Shown one piece after another: positions 19,337 through 26,923 of a stretch of DNA of 64,000 bases. The stretch is from Erythrobacter oryzae (GTDB lineage Bacteria; Pseudomonadota; Alphaproteobacteria; Sphingomonadales; Sphingomonadaceae). The translations under genes and the position numbers were made by a program. The first letter of the stretch is position 1, and every line of letters starts with the position of its first letter. Where the stretch lies: positions 186,001 through 250,000 of the forward strand of contig NZ_JASCXI010000001.1 in assembly GCF_030271515.1 (NCBI RefSeq). Reading direction: 5' to 3'. The notes beneath the pieces were generated by a model that did no database searches, was not told the origin of the DNA, and worked only from the letters and a program-made list of their open reading frames with translations.

Positions 19337-19755
19337 TCGAACCGGAACTCCCCGACTGGGGCGACCCGCGCCCGCTTTTCATCTTCGACCATGTCTGCGT
19401 GCTATGCTCGGGCGGGGTCTCCTTCATCATGAAGCACGACCGCGCCGGCAAGATCGCCTTCACCCCCGCGCAAGGCCCCCTCGGCCAGCAGCTGTGTGGC
19501 CACTTCGGGATCGACTGGAACGCGACCTATGTCTTCGTCTCGGGTGGCCGCGCCTTCACCAGGTCCGACGGCTATTTCGAGGTCGCCCGCGTCCTCGGCG
19601 GGTGGTGGCGGCTCACGCTCGTCTTCCGGATCATCCCCCGGCCCTTGCGCGACTGGGCCTACGACCTTGTCGCCCGCAACCGCTACCGCTGGTTCGGCAA
19701 GACCGCCGAGGCCTGCCAGCTGCTCACCCCCGACCAGCGCGCGCGGCTCGTCTGA
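19333..19755 (+). CDS. thiol-disulfide oxidoreductase DCC family protein
   Basis: A 140-residue DUF393/DCC protein with the eponymous DxxCxxC motif (D19-H-V-C22-V-L-C25) in IFDHVCVLCSGGVSFI. The family has a thioredoxin-like fold and is presumed to carry out thiol-disulfide chemistry, with few experimentally tested members. The start ATG overlaps the previous stop (ATGA). Probably third gene of the operon beginning at 17692. Confidence 0.9.
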   Translation: MIEPELPDWGDPRPLFIFDHVCVLCSGGVSFIMKHDRAGKIAFTPAQGPLGQQLCGHFGIDWNATYVFVSGGRAFTRSDGYFEVARVLGGWWRLTLVFRIIPRPLRDWAYDLVARNRYRWFGKTAEACQLLTPDQRARLV

Positions 19756-19801
19756 CGCAGCGGCTTGACGGGCCGGAGTCGTGCGGGCAGCTTGGGTCTC
19801 G

Positions 19802-20794
19802 ATGAACAGGGGCCAGATCATCGCGGGACTTGTGGCGGCGCTTGCCGCCTTCCCTGCGCTCTCGCAGTCCTCCGCCCCGACACCGCCGAACCCCAACCAG
19901 CCCCCGCCGCACACCGCGCCGTTTCCCGATCTCGGCAGCGGCCAGACCATGGCCGAGCGGCGGCAGAGCTACGAGGCCTCGCCCGAACTGCGCCGCGGGC
20001 TCAGCGCCGCCGAGATGCGCGCGCAGGCCGCGCGCCTCGAGGCTGCCCTTGCCGCGCTCCAGCCCCAGCGCCCCGGCACGCCCGACGCCTATGTCCTCAG
20101 CGTCGCGCTCGACAGCGACCCGGTCTTCGCCCGCGAGGCGCGCGAGGCGGCCAGGGTGCTCTCCGCGCGCTACGGAGCACAGGGCCGCACGCTGACCCTC
20201 GCCGGGCCTGACGGCACGCGCGACGATGCCCCGCACGGCTCGATCAGCGCGCTCCGCCTTGCCATCGCCCACCTTGGCAGCGTGATGGACAGCAAGGAGG
20301 ATGTGCTCGTCCTCTACACCACCAGCCACGGCAACGACTTGGGCCTTGCCTATCACTGGGGCGATGTCGGCTACGGCATCCTCAGCCCCAAGGGCCTCAA
20401 GGAGGCGCTGTCCGAGGCGGGGATCAAGCGGCGGGTGCTGATCCTCTCGGCCTGCTACTCGGGCGTCTTCGTGCCGGTGCTGGCGAGCCCCGACACCGCG
20501 ATCCTCACCGCTGCCGCCAGCACGCGAAGCTCCTTCGGGTGCCTTGCCGAGAACGACTGGACCTTCTTCGGCGACGCGCTCGTCAACCGCGCGCTGCGCC
20601 AGCCGGTCGGGCTCGAGGAGGCCGCGCGCACTGCTGGCCGCTCGGTCGCCGAGTGGGAGGCCAAGGCCCGGTTCCTCGCCTCGCTGCCGCAGGTCAATGT
20701 GGGCATGAACGCGCGCGCCTGGCTGCCGGTGATCGAGGCGGGGATGCCGCGCGAGGCCTCGAAGCCGGTCGGCCGCCCGGCCTTCGCCGAGTAG
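19802..20794 (+). CDS. secreted C13-family (legumain-like, caspase-fold) peptidase
   Basis: A 330-residue protein with a signal peptide (MNRGQIIAGLVAALAAFPALSQ) followed by a Pro-rich linker. The catalytic dyad of clan CD peptidases is visible: His176 in LYTTSHGND and Cys218 in ILSACYSGVF. The intervening strand pattern also matches. Eukaryotic legumains cleave after Asn and GPI transamidase is related; bacterial members are mostly uncharacterised. Expected in the periplasm or outer membrane. An in-frame upstream ATG at 19781 would add seven residues before the signal. It may end the operon starting at 17692. Confidence 0.85.
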   Translation: MNRGQIIAGLVAALAAFPALSQSSAPTPPNPNQPPPHTAPFPDLGSGQTMAERRQSYEASPELRRGLSAAEMRAQAARLEAALAALQPQRPGTPDAYVLSVALDSDPVFAREAREAARVLSARYGAQGRTLTLAGPDGTRDDAPHGSISALRLAIAHLGSVMDSKEDVLVLYTTSHGNDLGLAYHWGDVGYGILSPKGLKEALSEAGIKRRVLILSACYSGVFVPVLASPDTAILTAAASTRSSFGCLAENDWTFFGDALVNRALRQPVGLEEAARTAGRSVAEWEAKARFLASLPQVNVGMNARAWLPVIEAGMPREASKPVGRPAFAE

Positions 20795-21070
20795 AGCGCG
20801 CCGCTCGACGGGCGCTTCCGGCCCGTGTTGGAGACACATGCGACACTGTCCAGGGGCGCAAATTCCTTCCGCTCCGGTGGGGTGTGCGCGGGGGTGTTTT
20901 ACCAAGTCCAAAGAGCAGCTTCGCGAGCATTAGCAAAGCGCGAAGCTGTAGGAAAATGCTTCTCCCCTCCCGCTTGCGGAGAGCCGCAGGCGTGGCGCAG
21001 CCACAGCGGTCGGGGGTGGGCACGCGAAGTCCGACCGCCTGACCGCTCCGCTTGACCTTGCGCGGACTCA
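20795..21070 (+). repeat. non-coding stretch with inverted repeat, possible repeat remnant
   Basis: The 317-base gap before the next gene shows no convincing ORF. A perfect 10-base inverted repeat CAGCTTCGCG / CGCGAAGCTG occupies 20916-20925 and 20939-20948 with a 13-base spacer. It is followed by a purine/pyrimidine-skewed stretch (CTTCTCCCCTCCCGCTTGCGG, then GGTCGGGGGTGGGC) that looks like dispersed intergenic repeats of related bacteria. A -35-like TTGACC at 21052 leads into the operator below. Confidence 0.4.
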
Positions 21071-21089
21071 ATGTATCCAGTGGATACAT
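21071..21089 (+). promoter_or_regulatory. palindromic operator, probable TetR site
   Basis: ATGTATCCA-G-TGGATACAT is a perfect 9-base dyad around one central base. It lies 22 bases before the thioesterase start and 14 bases after a -35-like TTGACC (21052-21057), so it covers the expected -10. The TetR-family gene in the same cluster is the obvious candidate repressor. Confidence 0.65.
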
Positions 21090-21111
21090 AACCCCAGCGA
21101 GGCGATTCCCT

Positions 21112-21570
21112 ATGACCCCCTTCGATGCCCTCAAGGCCCAGCTTTCCGCCGTCGTCCCCTTCGCCGCCTATGTCGGCGTCACGCTCGAGGAGATCGCCGA
21201 GGGCCGCGCCACCGCCACGCTCGCACAGAGTCACAACACCTCGAACCACATCGCCACGATGCACGCCGGCGCGCTGTTCACGCTGGCGGAAGCCGCCTCG
21301 GGCGCGGCGATGGCGGGGATGTTCCTCGAACGCCTCGCCGCGCTGCGCCCGGTCGCGGCGGGCTCGACCATCGCCTATGCGCGGCCCGCCAAGGGCACGA
21401 TCACCGCGCGCGCCAACGTCGATGGCGAGAAGGCGGCGCTGTTCGCCGCGCTCGACGGCGAAGGCAAGGTGCGCTTCCCCGTCACCATCACCATGGAGGA
21501 CGCCGAAGGCCGCGAAGTCGCGCGGATGAGCGTCGACTGGCACCTCTCGGCCTTGGCCAAGGCGGCGTGA
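21112..21570 (+). CDS. hotdog-fold thioesterase family protein (DUF4442/PaaI-like)
   Basis: A 152-residue single hotdog domain: the long helix and catalytic-region segment NHIATMHAGALFTLAEAASGAAM, then ITARANVDGEKAAL and a final strand EVARMSVDWHL. It presumably hydrolyses acyl-CoA thioesters in the cytoplasm. The ATG at 21112 is chosen because the palindromic operator lies just before it and the upstream in-frame residues are not conserved in character. First gene of a thioesterase-TetR-thioesterase cluster. Confidence 0.82.
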   Translation: MTPFDALKAQLSAVVPFAAYVGVTLEEIAEGRATATLAQSHNTSNHIATMHAGALFTLAEAASGAAMAGMFLERLAALRPVAAGSTIAYARPAKGTITARANVDGEKAALFAALDGEGKVRFPVTITMEDAEGREVARMSVDWHLSALAKAA

Positions 21571-21587
21571 GCGTCTAACCGGAGCGG

Positions 21588-22157
21588 ATGACCCGGCGTG
21601 TGGCCTACCATCATGGCGATCTTGCGGCAGCCGCGCTCGATGCGGCCGAAGCGCTGGTGGCCGAGGACCCTGCGGCGGGCTTCTCGCTGCGCACGCTCGC
21701 CGAGAAGCTGGGGGTCGCGCACCGCGCGCTCTACAACCACTTTGCCGACCGCGAGGCATTGCTGGCGGCCTTGGCTGCACGCGGCTTCCAGCAACTTGCC
21801 GAGCGCCTTGCGCCCGCGCCCGATCCGGCGGGGTTCCTTGCCGACTATGTCCGCTTCGCGCTCGAACAGCCCGGGCTCTATGCGGTGATGACCGGGCGGC
21901 ATCACGCGCAGATCAACGCCGTTCCCGCCTTGCGCGCGGCAGTCGACCGGGTGATCGCCGTGGCGCTCGATGCGCTCGCGACGCCGGGCGCGGATGACGA
22001 CACCCGGCGGCGCGAGGTGATGCGGGTGTGGATGCTCGCCCACGGCGCGATCGGCTTGCAGCGCGCCGGAATGCTGAAGATGCGCAGCGACGCGGCCTTC
22101 GCCGCCGAGGTGTTGCAGATCGCGGGCCTTGCACCGCCTGAGGAGACGACGCGATGA
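21588..22157 (+). CDS. TetR/AcrR-family transcriptional regulator
   Basis: A 189-residue regulator. The N-terminal HTH is clear: AALDAAEALVAEDPAAGFSLRTLAEKLGVAHRALYNHFADREALLAAL. The C-terminal ligand domain (FLADYVRFALEQPGLYAVMTGRHHA) resembles the WHG-type TetR domain. Sandwiched between two thioesterase genes and overlapping the second by four bases (ATGA), it most likely represses the cluster through the dyad at 21071; an acyl-CoA or fatty-acid ligand is a reasonable guess. Confidence 0.9.
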   Translation: MTRRVAYHHGDLAAAALDAAEALVAEDPAAGFSLRTLAEKLGVAHRALYNHFADREALLAALAARGFQQLAERLAPAPDPAGFLADYVRFALEQPGLYAVMTGRHHAQINAVPALRAAVDRVIAVALDALATPGADDDTRRREVMRVWMLAHGAIGLQRAGMLKMRSDAAFAAEVLQIAGLAPPEETTR

Positions 22158-22537
22158 ACCCTGCCGATGCCATGCCCTTCTCGAAGCTGATGGGCGTGAC
22201 CGTCACCGCCGCCTCGGCCCAAGGCGTCGAGGGCGAGATCACCGTGCGCGAGGACCTGTGCACCGCAGGCGGGATCATGCATGGCGGGGCGATCATGGCC
22301 TTCGCCGATGCATTGGGCGCGGTGGGCGCGGTCGCCTGCCTGCCCGAGGGCGCGAAGGGCACCACCACGATCGAGAGCAAGACCAATTTTCTCGGCGCCG
22401 CGCCGGTCGGGAGCCTCGTGAAGGGCCGCAGCGTGCCGCTCAAGACGGGCAAACGGATGTCGGTGTGGCAGACCACCATCGACACTGGCGAGGGCAAGCA
22501 GGTTGCGGTGGTGATCCAGACGCAGCTGGTGCTTTAA
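22154..22537 (+). CDS. PaaI-family thioesterase
   Basis: A 127-residue hotdog thioesterase. The catalytic-type motif LCTAGGIMHGGAIMAFADALGAVGA and the strand TTIESKTNFLGAAPVGSLVKGRS are those of PaaI/phenylacetate-type thioesterases. Acts on aryl- or acyl-CoA in the cytoplasm. Coupled to the TetR gene. Its stop TAA and the convergent fusion gene's stop share the palindrome TTAA. Confidence 0.88.
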   Translation: MNPADAMPFSKLMGVTVTAASAQGVEGEITVREDLCTAGGIMHGGAIMAFADALGAVGAVACLPEGAKGTTTIESKTNFLGAAPVGSLVKGRSVPLKTGKRMSVWQTTIDTGEGKQVAVVIQTQLVL

Positions 22538-24138
22538 GGCTTCGGCTCCACCCGCCGCGCCGAGAGGATTTTGATCTTCGGCTCCAGCATCTGCCCCTTC
22601 ATCACCCCGTCGCCCGCCTCCGGATCGCGCGGGGCGGCGAGGATTTTCGCGACGATGTCCATGCCCTCGGTGACATAGCCGAAGACGGCATAGCCCGCGA
22701 CCCAGGCGGGGTCGCTCGCGGTCGGATCGGCGTCGAAGCCGTTCTGGTCCTCGACCATGATGAAGAAGTCGCCGTCGGCGTCACCCGGCGCGCCCATCGC
22801 CATCGACAGCGCGCCGTGGGCATGGGTGAGGCCGGTTGTGCTGGTCGGCTCGTGGGCGATCTTGGGGAGGACGCGCCTGGGGTCGCCGCGGGTGCCGCCT
22901 TGCACGAGACCCGAGGGCTGGCGCTCGCCCTCCAGCGCCATCGCGCGGTAGAAGGTGGTGCCGTCGAGGCGCTTCTGGTCGACATAGCGCAGGAAATTGC
23001 CCGCGGTGACCGGCGCGCGCTCGGTCTCCAGCGCGATGGTGACGGGGCCCAGCTCGGTCTCGAGCACCACGGTGACGCTTGCCGCCTCGGGATGGGGGCG
23101 CACCGCGGGGCGGGCGGTGACGAGCGGGTTGGCTGCGGGGGCAGGGGCAGGGGCGGCCTCAGGGGCAGGCGGGCCGGGGAGCGTGAATTTGTAGAGATAG
23201 GTGCGCTGGCATTTGTCGTGCTCGCGCGTCCGGCAATTGTCATTGTTGTCGTCGGAGATGAGGTAGAGCGCCGTCGCGCCCGCCTCCTCGCGCACCGCCA
23301 ACCCCTCGAAATTGTCGAGCACCAGCGGCGGCGCGAGCACGGCGAGGGTGGTCGCGGTGTTGTCGGGGGCGAGGGCGATGATCGCGGCGCGGCTGCGCTG
23401 TTTGGGCGGGTCGCTCGGGGTGTAGCTGCGGAAGAGGACGTAGCAGGTGCCGTCACCCTTGCAGCTCGCGTCGGTCGGCACGCCGCCATAGGCCGCGATG
23501 CCCTCGGGCGCGGGGAGGGTGAAGGGGGTGGCCGCGCCGTCATCGCCGATGCGCAGGCAATTGGGGCGCGCAGGATCGGTCCACTCCCCGCAGGCGAGCA
23601 CCCCGCCGGGGTAGGCGGCGAGGGTCTCGATCCCGTCGTTGGAAGGCTTTGCGGGCAGCAGCGCGGAGGCCGCCGTGTAGTCGCCGCTCGGCGGGCGTAC
23701 GAGATCGCCATAGCGCCAGATGCGGTGCTGCTGTTCGAAGGCGACCAGCCATTCGCCCGAAGGCAGGCGGGTCAGCGCCTCGGCATCGCCGCGGGTCTTG
23801 TCGTCGATTGCGGAGCCCTTCGCGTCGCGGAGCGGGCCGAGGCGCACGCCCGAGACATCGGTCAGGCGGCCCTGCACCTGATCGATGGAAAGCTCCATCC
23901 AGCGCCCGTCATCGGTGATCGCGACCAGCGTGTCGCCGTGCCATTCGAGGCTCGAGATGCCGCCGATATCGGCCTTGTCGGGGAAGATCTCGACTCCGCC
24001 GCGGAAGGTCAGGACGCCGGTGTCGCCCGTTCCGATGTCGGCGGGAGCGGTCTCGGGGAGGAAAGCGTCATCGCCTCGCGCGGCCAGCGGCGCGGCGGCA
24101 AGGGCGAGGGTGAGGGCAAGAGCGCGCATCCATGTCAT
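22534..24138 (-). CDS. phytase-like esterase domain fused to cyclophilin-type peptidyl-prolyl isomerase
   Basis: A 534-residue exported protein with signal peptide MTWMRALALTLALAAAPLAARG (start at 24138 or the second ATG at 24129). Residues ~35-325 match the esterase-like phytase domain (PF13449): FRGGVEIFPDKADIGGISSLEWHGDTLVAITDDGRW, DAEALTRLPSGEWLVAFE, NDGIETLAAYPGG and VLDNFEGLAVREEAG. A Pro/Ala-rich linker (326-353) leads to a cyclophilin domain of about 180 residues (VTVVLETELGPVTIALE, RYVDQKRLDGTTFYRAM, HGALSMAMG, FFIMVEDQ). Each domain occurs widely; the fusion is unusual. Divergent from blaI. Confidence 0.85.
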   Translation of the reverse strand: MTWMRALALTLALAAAPLAARGDDAFLPETAPADIGTGDTGVLTFRGGVEIFPDKADIGGISSLEWHGDTLVAITDDGRWMELSIDQVQGRLTDVSGVRLGPLRDAKGSAIDDKTRGDAEALTRLPSGEWLVAFEQQHRIWRYGDLVRPPSGDYTAASALLPAKPSNDGIETLAAYPGGVLACGEWTDPARPNCLRIGDDGAATPFTLPAPEGIAAYGGVPTDASCKGDGTCYVLFRSYTPSDPPKQRSRAAIIALAPDNTATTLAVLAPPLVLDNFEGLAVREEAGATALYLISDDNNDNCRTREHDKCQRTYLYKFTLPGPPAPEAAPAPAPAANPLVTARPAVRPHPEAASVTVVLETELGPVTIALETERAPVTAGNFLRYVDQKRLDGTTFYRAMALEGERQPSGLVQGGTRGDPRRVLPKIAHEPTSTTGLTHAHGALSMAMGAPGDADGDFFIMVEDQNGFDADPTASDPAWVAGYAVFGYVTEGMDIVAKILAAPRDPEAGDGVMKGQMLEPKIKILSARRVEPKP

Positions 24139-24208
24139 TCGTCCGGGTGTATCGCCGCTTCGACGAAGCGCAAGGCGGGAAGGGCCCCGTTCAGCCGCGC
24201 GCAAGGTT

Positions 24209-24239
24209 TACAAGCGTAGTCGCCATGACTACAGATGTA
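24209..24239 (+). promoter_or_regulatory. twin BlaI/MecI-type operators upstream of the blaI-like gene
   Basis: Two dyads of the form TAC-N4-GTA: TACAAGCGTA (24209-24218) and TACAGATGTA (24230-24239), 21 bases centre to centre. On opposite strands both extend to ACTAC-N3-TGTAA. This is the BlaI/MecI/CopY recognition pattern. They lie 26 bases before the GTG start of the regulator and also in front of the divergent fusion gene. A -35-like TTTACA overlaps the first. Confidence 0.72.
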
Positions 24240-24264
24240 ATCATCAAGCGAGGGAGACGCTGTC

Positions 24265-24654
24265 GTGTCTGCATCAGAAGAGCATCCCGGAGAGCGCATC
24301 ACCGATGCCGAATATGCGGTGATGGAAGTCCTGTGGGACCGCCCGCGCCAGACCGCGGCGGAAGTGTGCGAGGATGTCTGCGCGAGCCGCGACTGGAGCC
24401 TCGCCACGGTCAAGACCCTGCTCTCGCGCCTCGTCCAGAAGGGGGCCCTGCTGGCCGAGCCCGATGGCCGCCGCTTCCTCTATTCGCCGCTGATCGCGCG
24501 CGAGGATTATGTCGGGGGCGAGAGCCGCCGGCTGGTCGACCGACTGTTCGGCGGCAGCGCCGCCTCGCTGGTCGCGCATCTGGCCGAGACCGAAGCGCTC
24601 ACCGCCGATGATCTCGCCGAGATCGAGGCGCTGCTGAAGGAGCTGCGGGCATGA
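24265..24654 (+). CDS. BlaI/MecI/CopY-family transcriptional repressor
   Basis: A 129-residue winged-helix repressor with a GTG start. Family features are ITDAEYAVMEVLWDRPRQTAAEV, LATVKTLLSRLVQKGALLAEPDGRRFLYSPLI and a dimerisation helix (LVDRLFGGSAASLVAHLAE). Repressors of this family are inactivated by proteolysis triggered by the M56 partner. The twin TAC-N4-GTA dyads just upstream imply autoregulation. The stop overlaps the next gene start (ATGA). Confidence 0.93.
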   Translation: MSASEEHPGERITDAEYAVMEVLWDRPRQTAAEVCEDVCASRDWSLATVKTLLSRLVQKGALLAEPDGRRFLYSPLIAREDYVGGESRRLVDRLFGGSAASLVAHLAETEALTADDLAEIEALLKELRA

Positions 24655-26330
24655 GCGCGATCCTTATCCAGACGCTGGCGTGGACCGGCGTGCTGATCGC
24701 TGCGGTGCTGCTGCTGCGCCGTCCCGTTGCGCGCTATTTCGGCCCCGAGGCGGCCTATGCGCTGTGGGCGCTGCCGCTGCTGCGCCTGATCGTGCCGCCG
24801 GTGGTGCTGCCTGCGTGGATGGCACCCAAGTCCCCCGCGCCCGCCGCGCCTGTCATCGTCGACGCGCCGCCGGTCTCCGATCCGGCGCTGCTCGAGGCCG
24901 CCGCCGCCGCGCTACCTGCCGACACGCTGCCCGCCGCGCCCATCCCTGCGCCCGAGCCCGGCTTCGACCTGTTCGCCGTGCTGGCCGACTGGCCGATCGT
25001 CGAGATGCTGCTGGTCGTCTGGCTCGGCGGGGCGGCGCTGTTCCTCGCCTTGCGCTTTGCCGCCTATTTCTCCCTGCGCGACGGCCTGCTCGCCGGTGCC
25101 CGCGAGCTGGGGCGGGCGCGGGGGCTGATGGGGATGCCGGTGCGCCTCGTCGAGACGCCCGCGACCCATGCGCCGCTGGCGATGGGCGTGCTCGATCCGG
25201 TGATCGCTCTGCCTCCGGGCTTCCTCGCGCTCCATGACCGCACCGGCCGCGATCTCGCGCTGGCGCATGAACTCGCGCACCATCGCGGCGGGGATCTGCT
25301 CGTCAACATCCTCGTCCAGCCGCTGTTCGCGCTGCACTGGTGGAACCCGCTCGGCCGCTTTGGCTGGCTCGCGCTCAGGCGTGACCAGGAGGCGGCGTGC
25401 GATGCGCGGGTCATGGCCCGGCGCGGCGCGCAGGAGAAGGCCGCCTATGCCGCGCTCATCGCCCGCTTCGCTGCCGCCCCCGGCACTGCCCACAACGCCG
25501 CTCTGACCGCGCCGATGGCCTGTCCGGTGCTCGGCGAGAAATCGATCATTCACCGCCTGAGGAGCCTATCCATGTCCGATCTTTCCCCCCGCCGCCGCAT
25601 GGCCGGCCGCGCGCTGCTCGGCGCGGGGCTGCTCGCCCTGCCGCTGACCGCGAGCATCACCTATGCCGCCAGCGAAACCGAGAGCGTGCTCGAAGCGCCC
25701 GAGCCGCCCGAGGCCCCCGAACCCCCCGTGCCGCCCGAAGCCCCCGAGGCTCCCGAAGCGCCCGAGCCGCCGTCTGTCCTGCTGCTTGACGCCTCCGACG
25801 CGCCCGGCGACCGCACTGTCACCGAACGCGTCTGGCGCGATGCCGATGGCAAGGAGCGCCGCGTCAAGATCGTCACCCGCGGCCGCCCTGATGGCGAGGC
25901 GATGGCGCGCGAGCTCGAGGGGGTCGAGGGCCTCGACAAGGGCGAGCGCGACGCGATGCTGGCCGAACTGCGCGCCAGCCTCGCCGAGGCCGACCGCGAG
26001 CTCGCCGAACTGCCGCGGATGCTCGCCGAAGCCCGCGCCGAGGCCGATGCCGCCAATGCCGAAGCCCGCGCCGCCGGCTCGCCGATGCGCGTGGAAGTGC
26101 GGCAGGCTTGCCGCCCCGGCAGCGAGGAAGTGAGCGAGACCACCACCCGCGGCGGCGTCCAGATCGTCAGCATCTGCCAGAAGCGCATCTATGCCTCGGC
26201 GGTGATGGGCCTCAAGGAAGCGCGCGCCGAGATCGCGGGCAACAAGGACATCCCCGAGGAAACCCGCAAGCAGCTACTGCGCACGCTCGATGCGCAGATC
26301 AGCCGCTGGAGCAGCGGCCGCGAGAGCTGA
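24651..26330 (+). CDS. M56-family (BlaR1-like) membrane metallopeptidase
   Basis: A 559-residue protein. Four membrane segments are predicted (residues about 5-22, 35-52, 115-140, 318-338). The zinc motif is H206-E-L-A-H210 in LAHELAHHRGG, followed by EAACDARVMARRGAQEKAAYA. Beyond the last helix is a Pro/Glu stalk (EAPEPPEAPEPPVPPEAP), an acidic helical region and a two-cysteine end domain (QACRPGS ... VSICQKR). The penicilloyl-binding transpeptidase domain of true BlaR1 (SxxK) is absent, so a different signal is probably sensed. The protease should cleave the BlaI-like partner. Confidence 0.88.
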   Translation: MSAILIQTLAWTGVLIAAVLLLRRPVARYFGPEAAYALWALPLLRLIVPPVVLPAWMAPKSPAPAAPVIVDAPPVSDPALLEAAAAALPADTLPAAPIPAPEPGFDLFAVLADWPIVEMLLVVWLGGAALFLALRFAAYFSLRDGLLAGARELGRARGLMGMPVRLVETPATHAPLAMGVLDPVIALPPGFLALHDRTGRDLALAHELAHHRGGDLLVNILVQPLFALHWWNPLGRFGWLALRRDQEAACDARVMARRGAQEKAAYAALIARFAAAPGTAHNAALTAPMACPVLGEKSIIHRLRSLSMSDLSPRRRMAGRALLGAGLLALPLTASITYAASETESVLEAPEPPEAPEPPVPPEAPEAPEAPEPPSVLLLDASDAPGDRTVTERVWRDADGKERRVKIVTRGRPDGEAMARELEGVEGLDKGERDAMLAELRASLAEADRELAELPRMLAEARAEADAANAEARAAGSPMRVEVRQACRPGSEEVSETTTRGGVQIVSICQKRIYASAVMGLKEARAEIAGNKDIPEETRKQLLRTLDAQISRWSSGRES

Positions 26331-26359
26331 CGCCTTCAAGGTTCGATCGGGAGCCCGGG

Positions 26360-26406
26360 AGCGGGCGGGAAGGGGGCGCTAAGCCTGTTTCCCGCCCGCT
26401 GCTGTT
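26360..26406 (+). terminator. terminator hairpin after the M56 gene
   Basis: A perfect 12-base stem, AGCGGGCGGGAA at 26360-26371 and TTCCCGCCCGCT at 26389-26400, with a 17-base loop and followed by GCTGTTTT. It lies between the convergent M56 and hypothetical genes. Confidence 0.75.
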
Positions 26407-26425
26407 TTCGCAGGTGCCCTGGCGT

Positions 26426-26923
26426 TCACTTCTTGGGCCGCGCCGGATAGGCGCAGCCGCGCCCCAGACCCCAGCCCTTGAGGAACGAGCGGCGCACCAT
26501 CCCCGCCGTATAGGCCGCGCGCAACTTGCGGTCGTTGTCCGCCGCGCCCGTCACCTCGCGCAGAATGCCGCGGAAGGGGATCACCGAGCCGACCACGCTC
26601 TGCCCGATGCGGCCCTCGCTGATGCGCTTGCCCCCGTCATCCTCGGCAATGTCGTAATCCGCGCCCAGCACCATATCGAGCTCGGCGATGGCGCTCACCA
26701 GCGCGTTGCACTTGCCGAGCCCCTTGGTCGCATAGGGATCGGCCACCGCCGCCACGAGCACCTCGGGAATGTCGCGCCCGTCGATGTTGAGATCGCGCAA
26801 GGGGGTCTTGGCGACTTCGGTCGCGTCGGGCTCGGGCATGGCCTGCGCGGCGAGCGGGAGCGGCGTGCCTGCGCATCCGAGGGCAGCGAGCGTGGCGAGA
26901 AGGGCAGGGCGCATCACAATCAA
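26426..26923 (-). CDS. hypothetical exported protein
   Basis: A 165-residue protein with a signal-like start (MRPALLATLAALGCAGTPLPLAAQA). The mature part has two Cys (LGKCNAL and GRGCAYP) and the sequence DLNIDGRDIPEVLVAAV. No family recognised. The frame opens at TTG 26923, which would overlap the metallopeptidase stop (TTGA); ATG 26914 is an alternative that gives a cleaner signal peptide. Confidence 0.72.
   Translation of the reverse strand: MIVMRPALLATLAALGCAGTPLPLAAQAMPEPDATEVAKTPLRDLNIDGRDIPEVLVAAVADPYATKGLGKCNALVSAIAELDMVLGADYDIAEDDGGKRISEGRIGQSVVGSVIPFRGILREVTGAADNDRKLRAAYTAGMVRRSFLKGWGLGRGCAYPARPKK

Noticed and set aside
22129..24219. 696-residue plus-strand frame over the phytase-cyclophilin gene
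   Set aside because: Arg/Gly/Asp-rich shadow; the minus frame has signal peptide and two domains.
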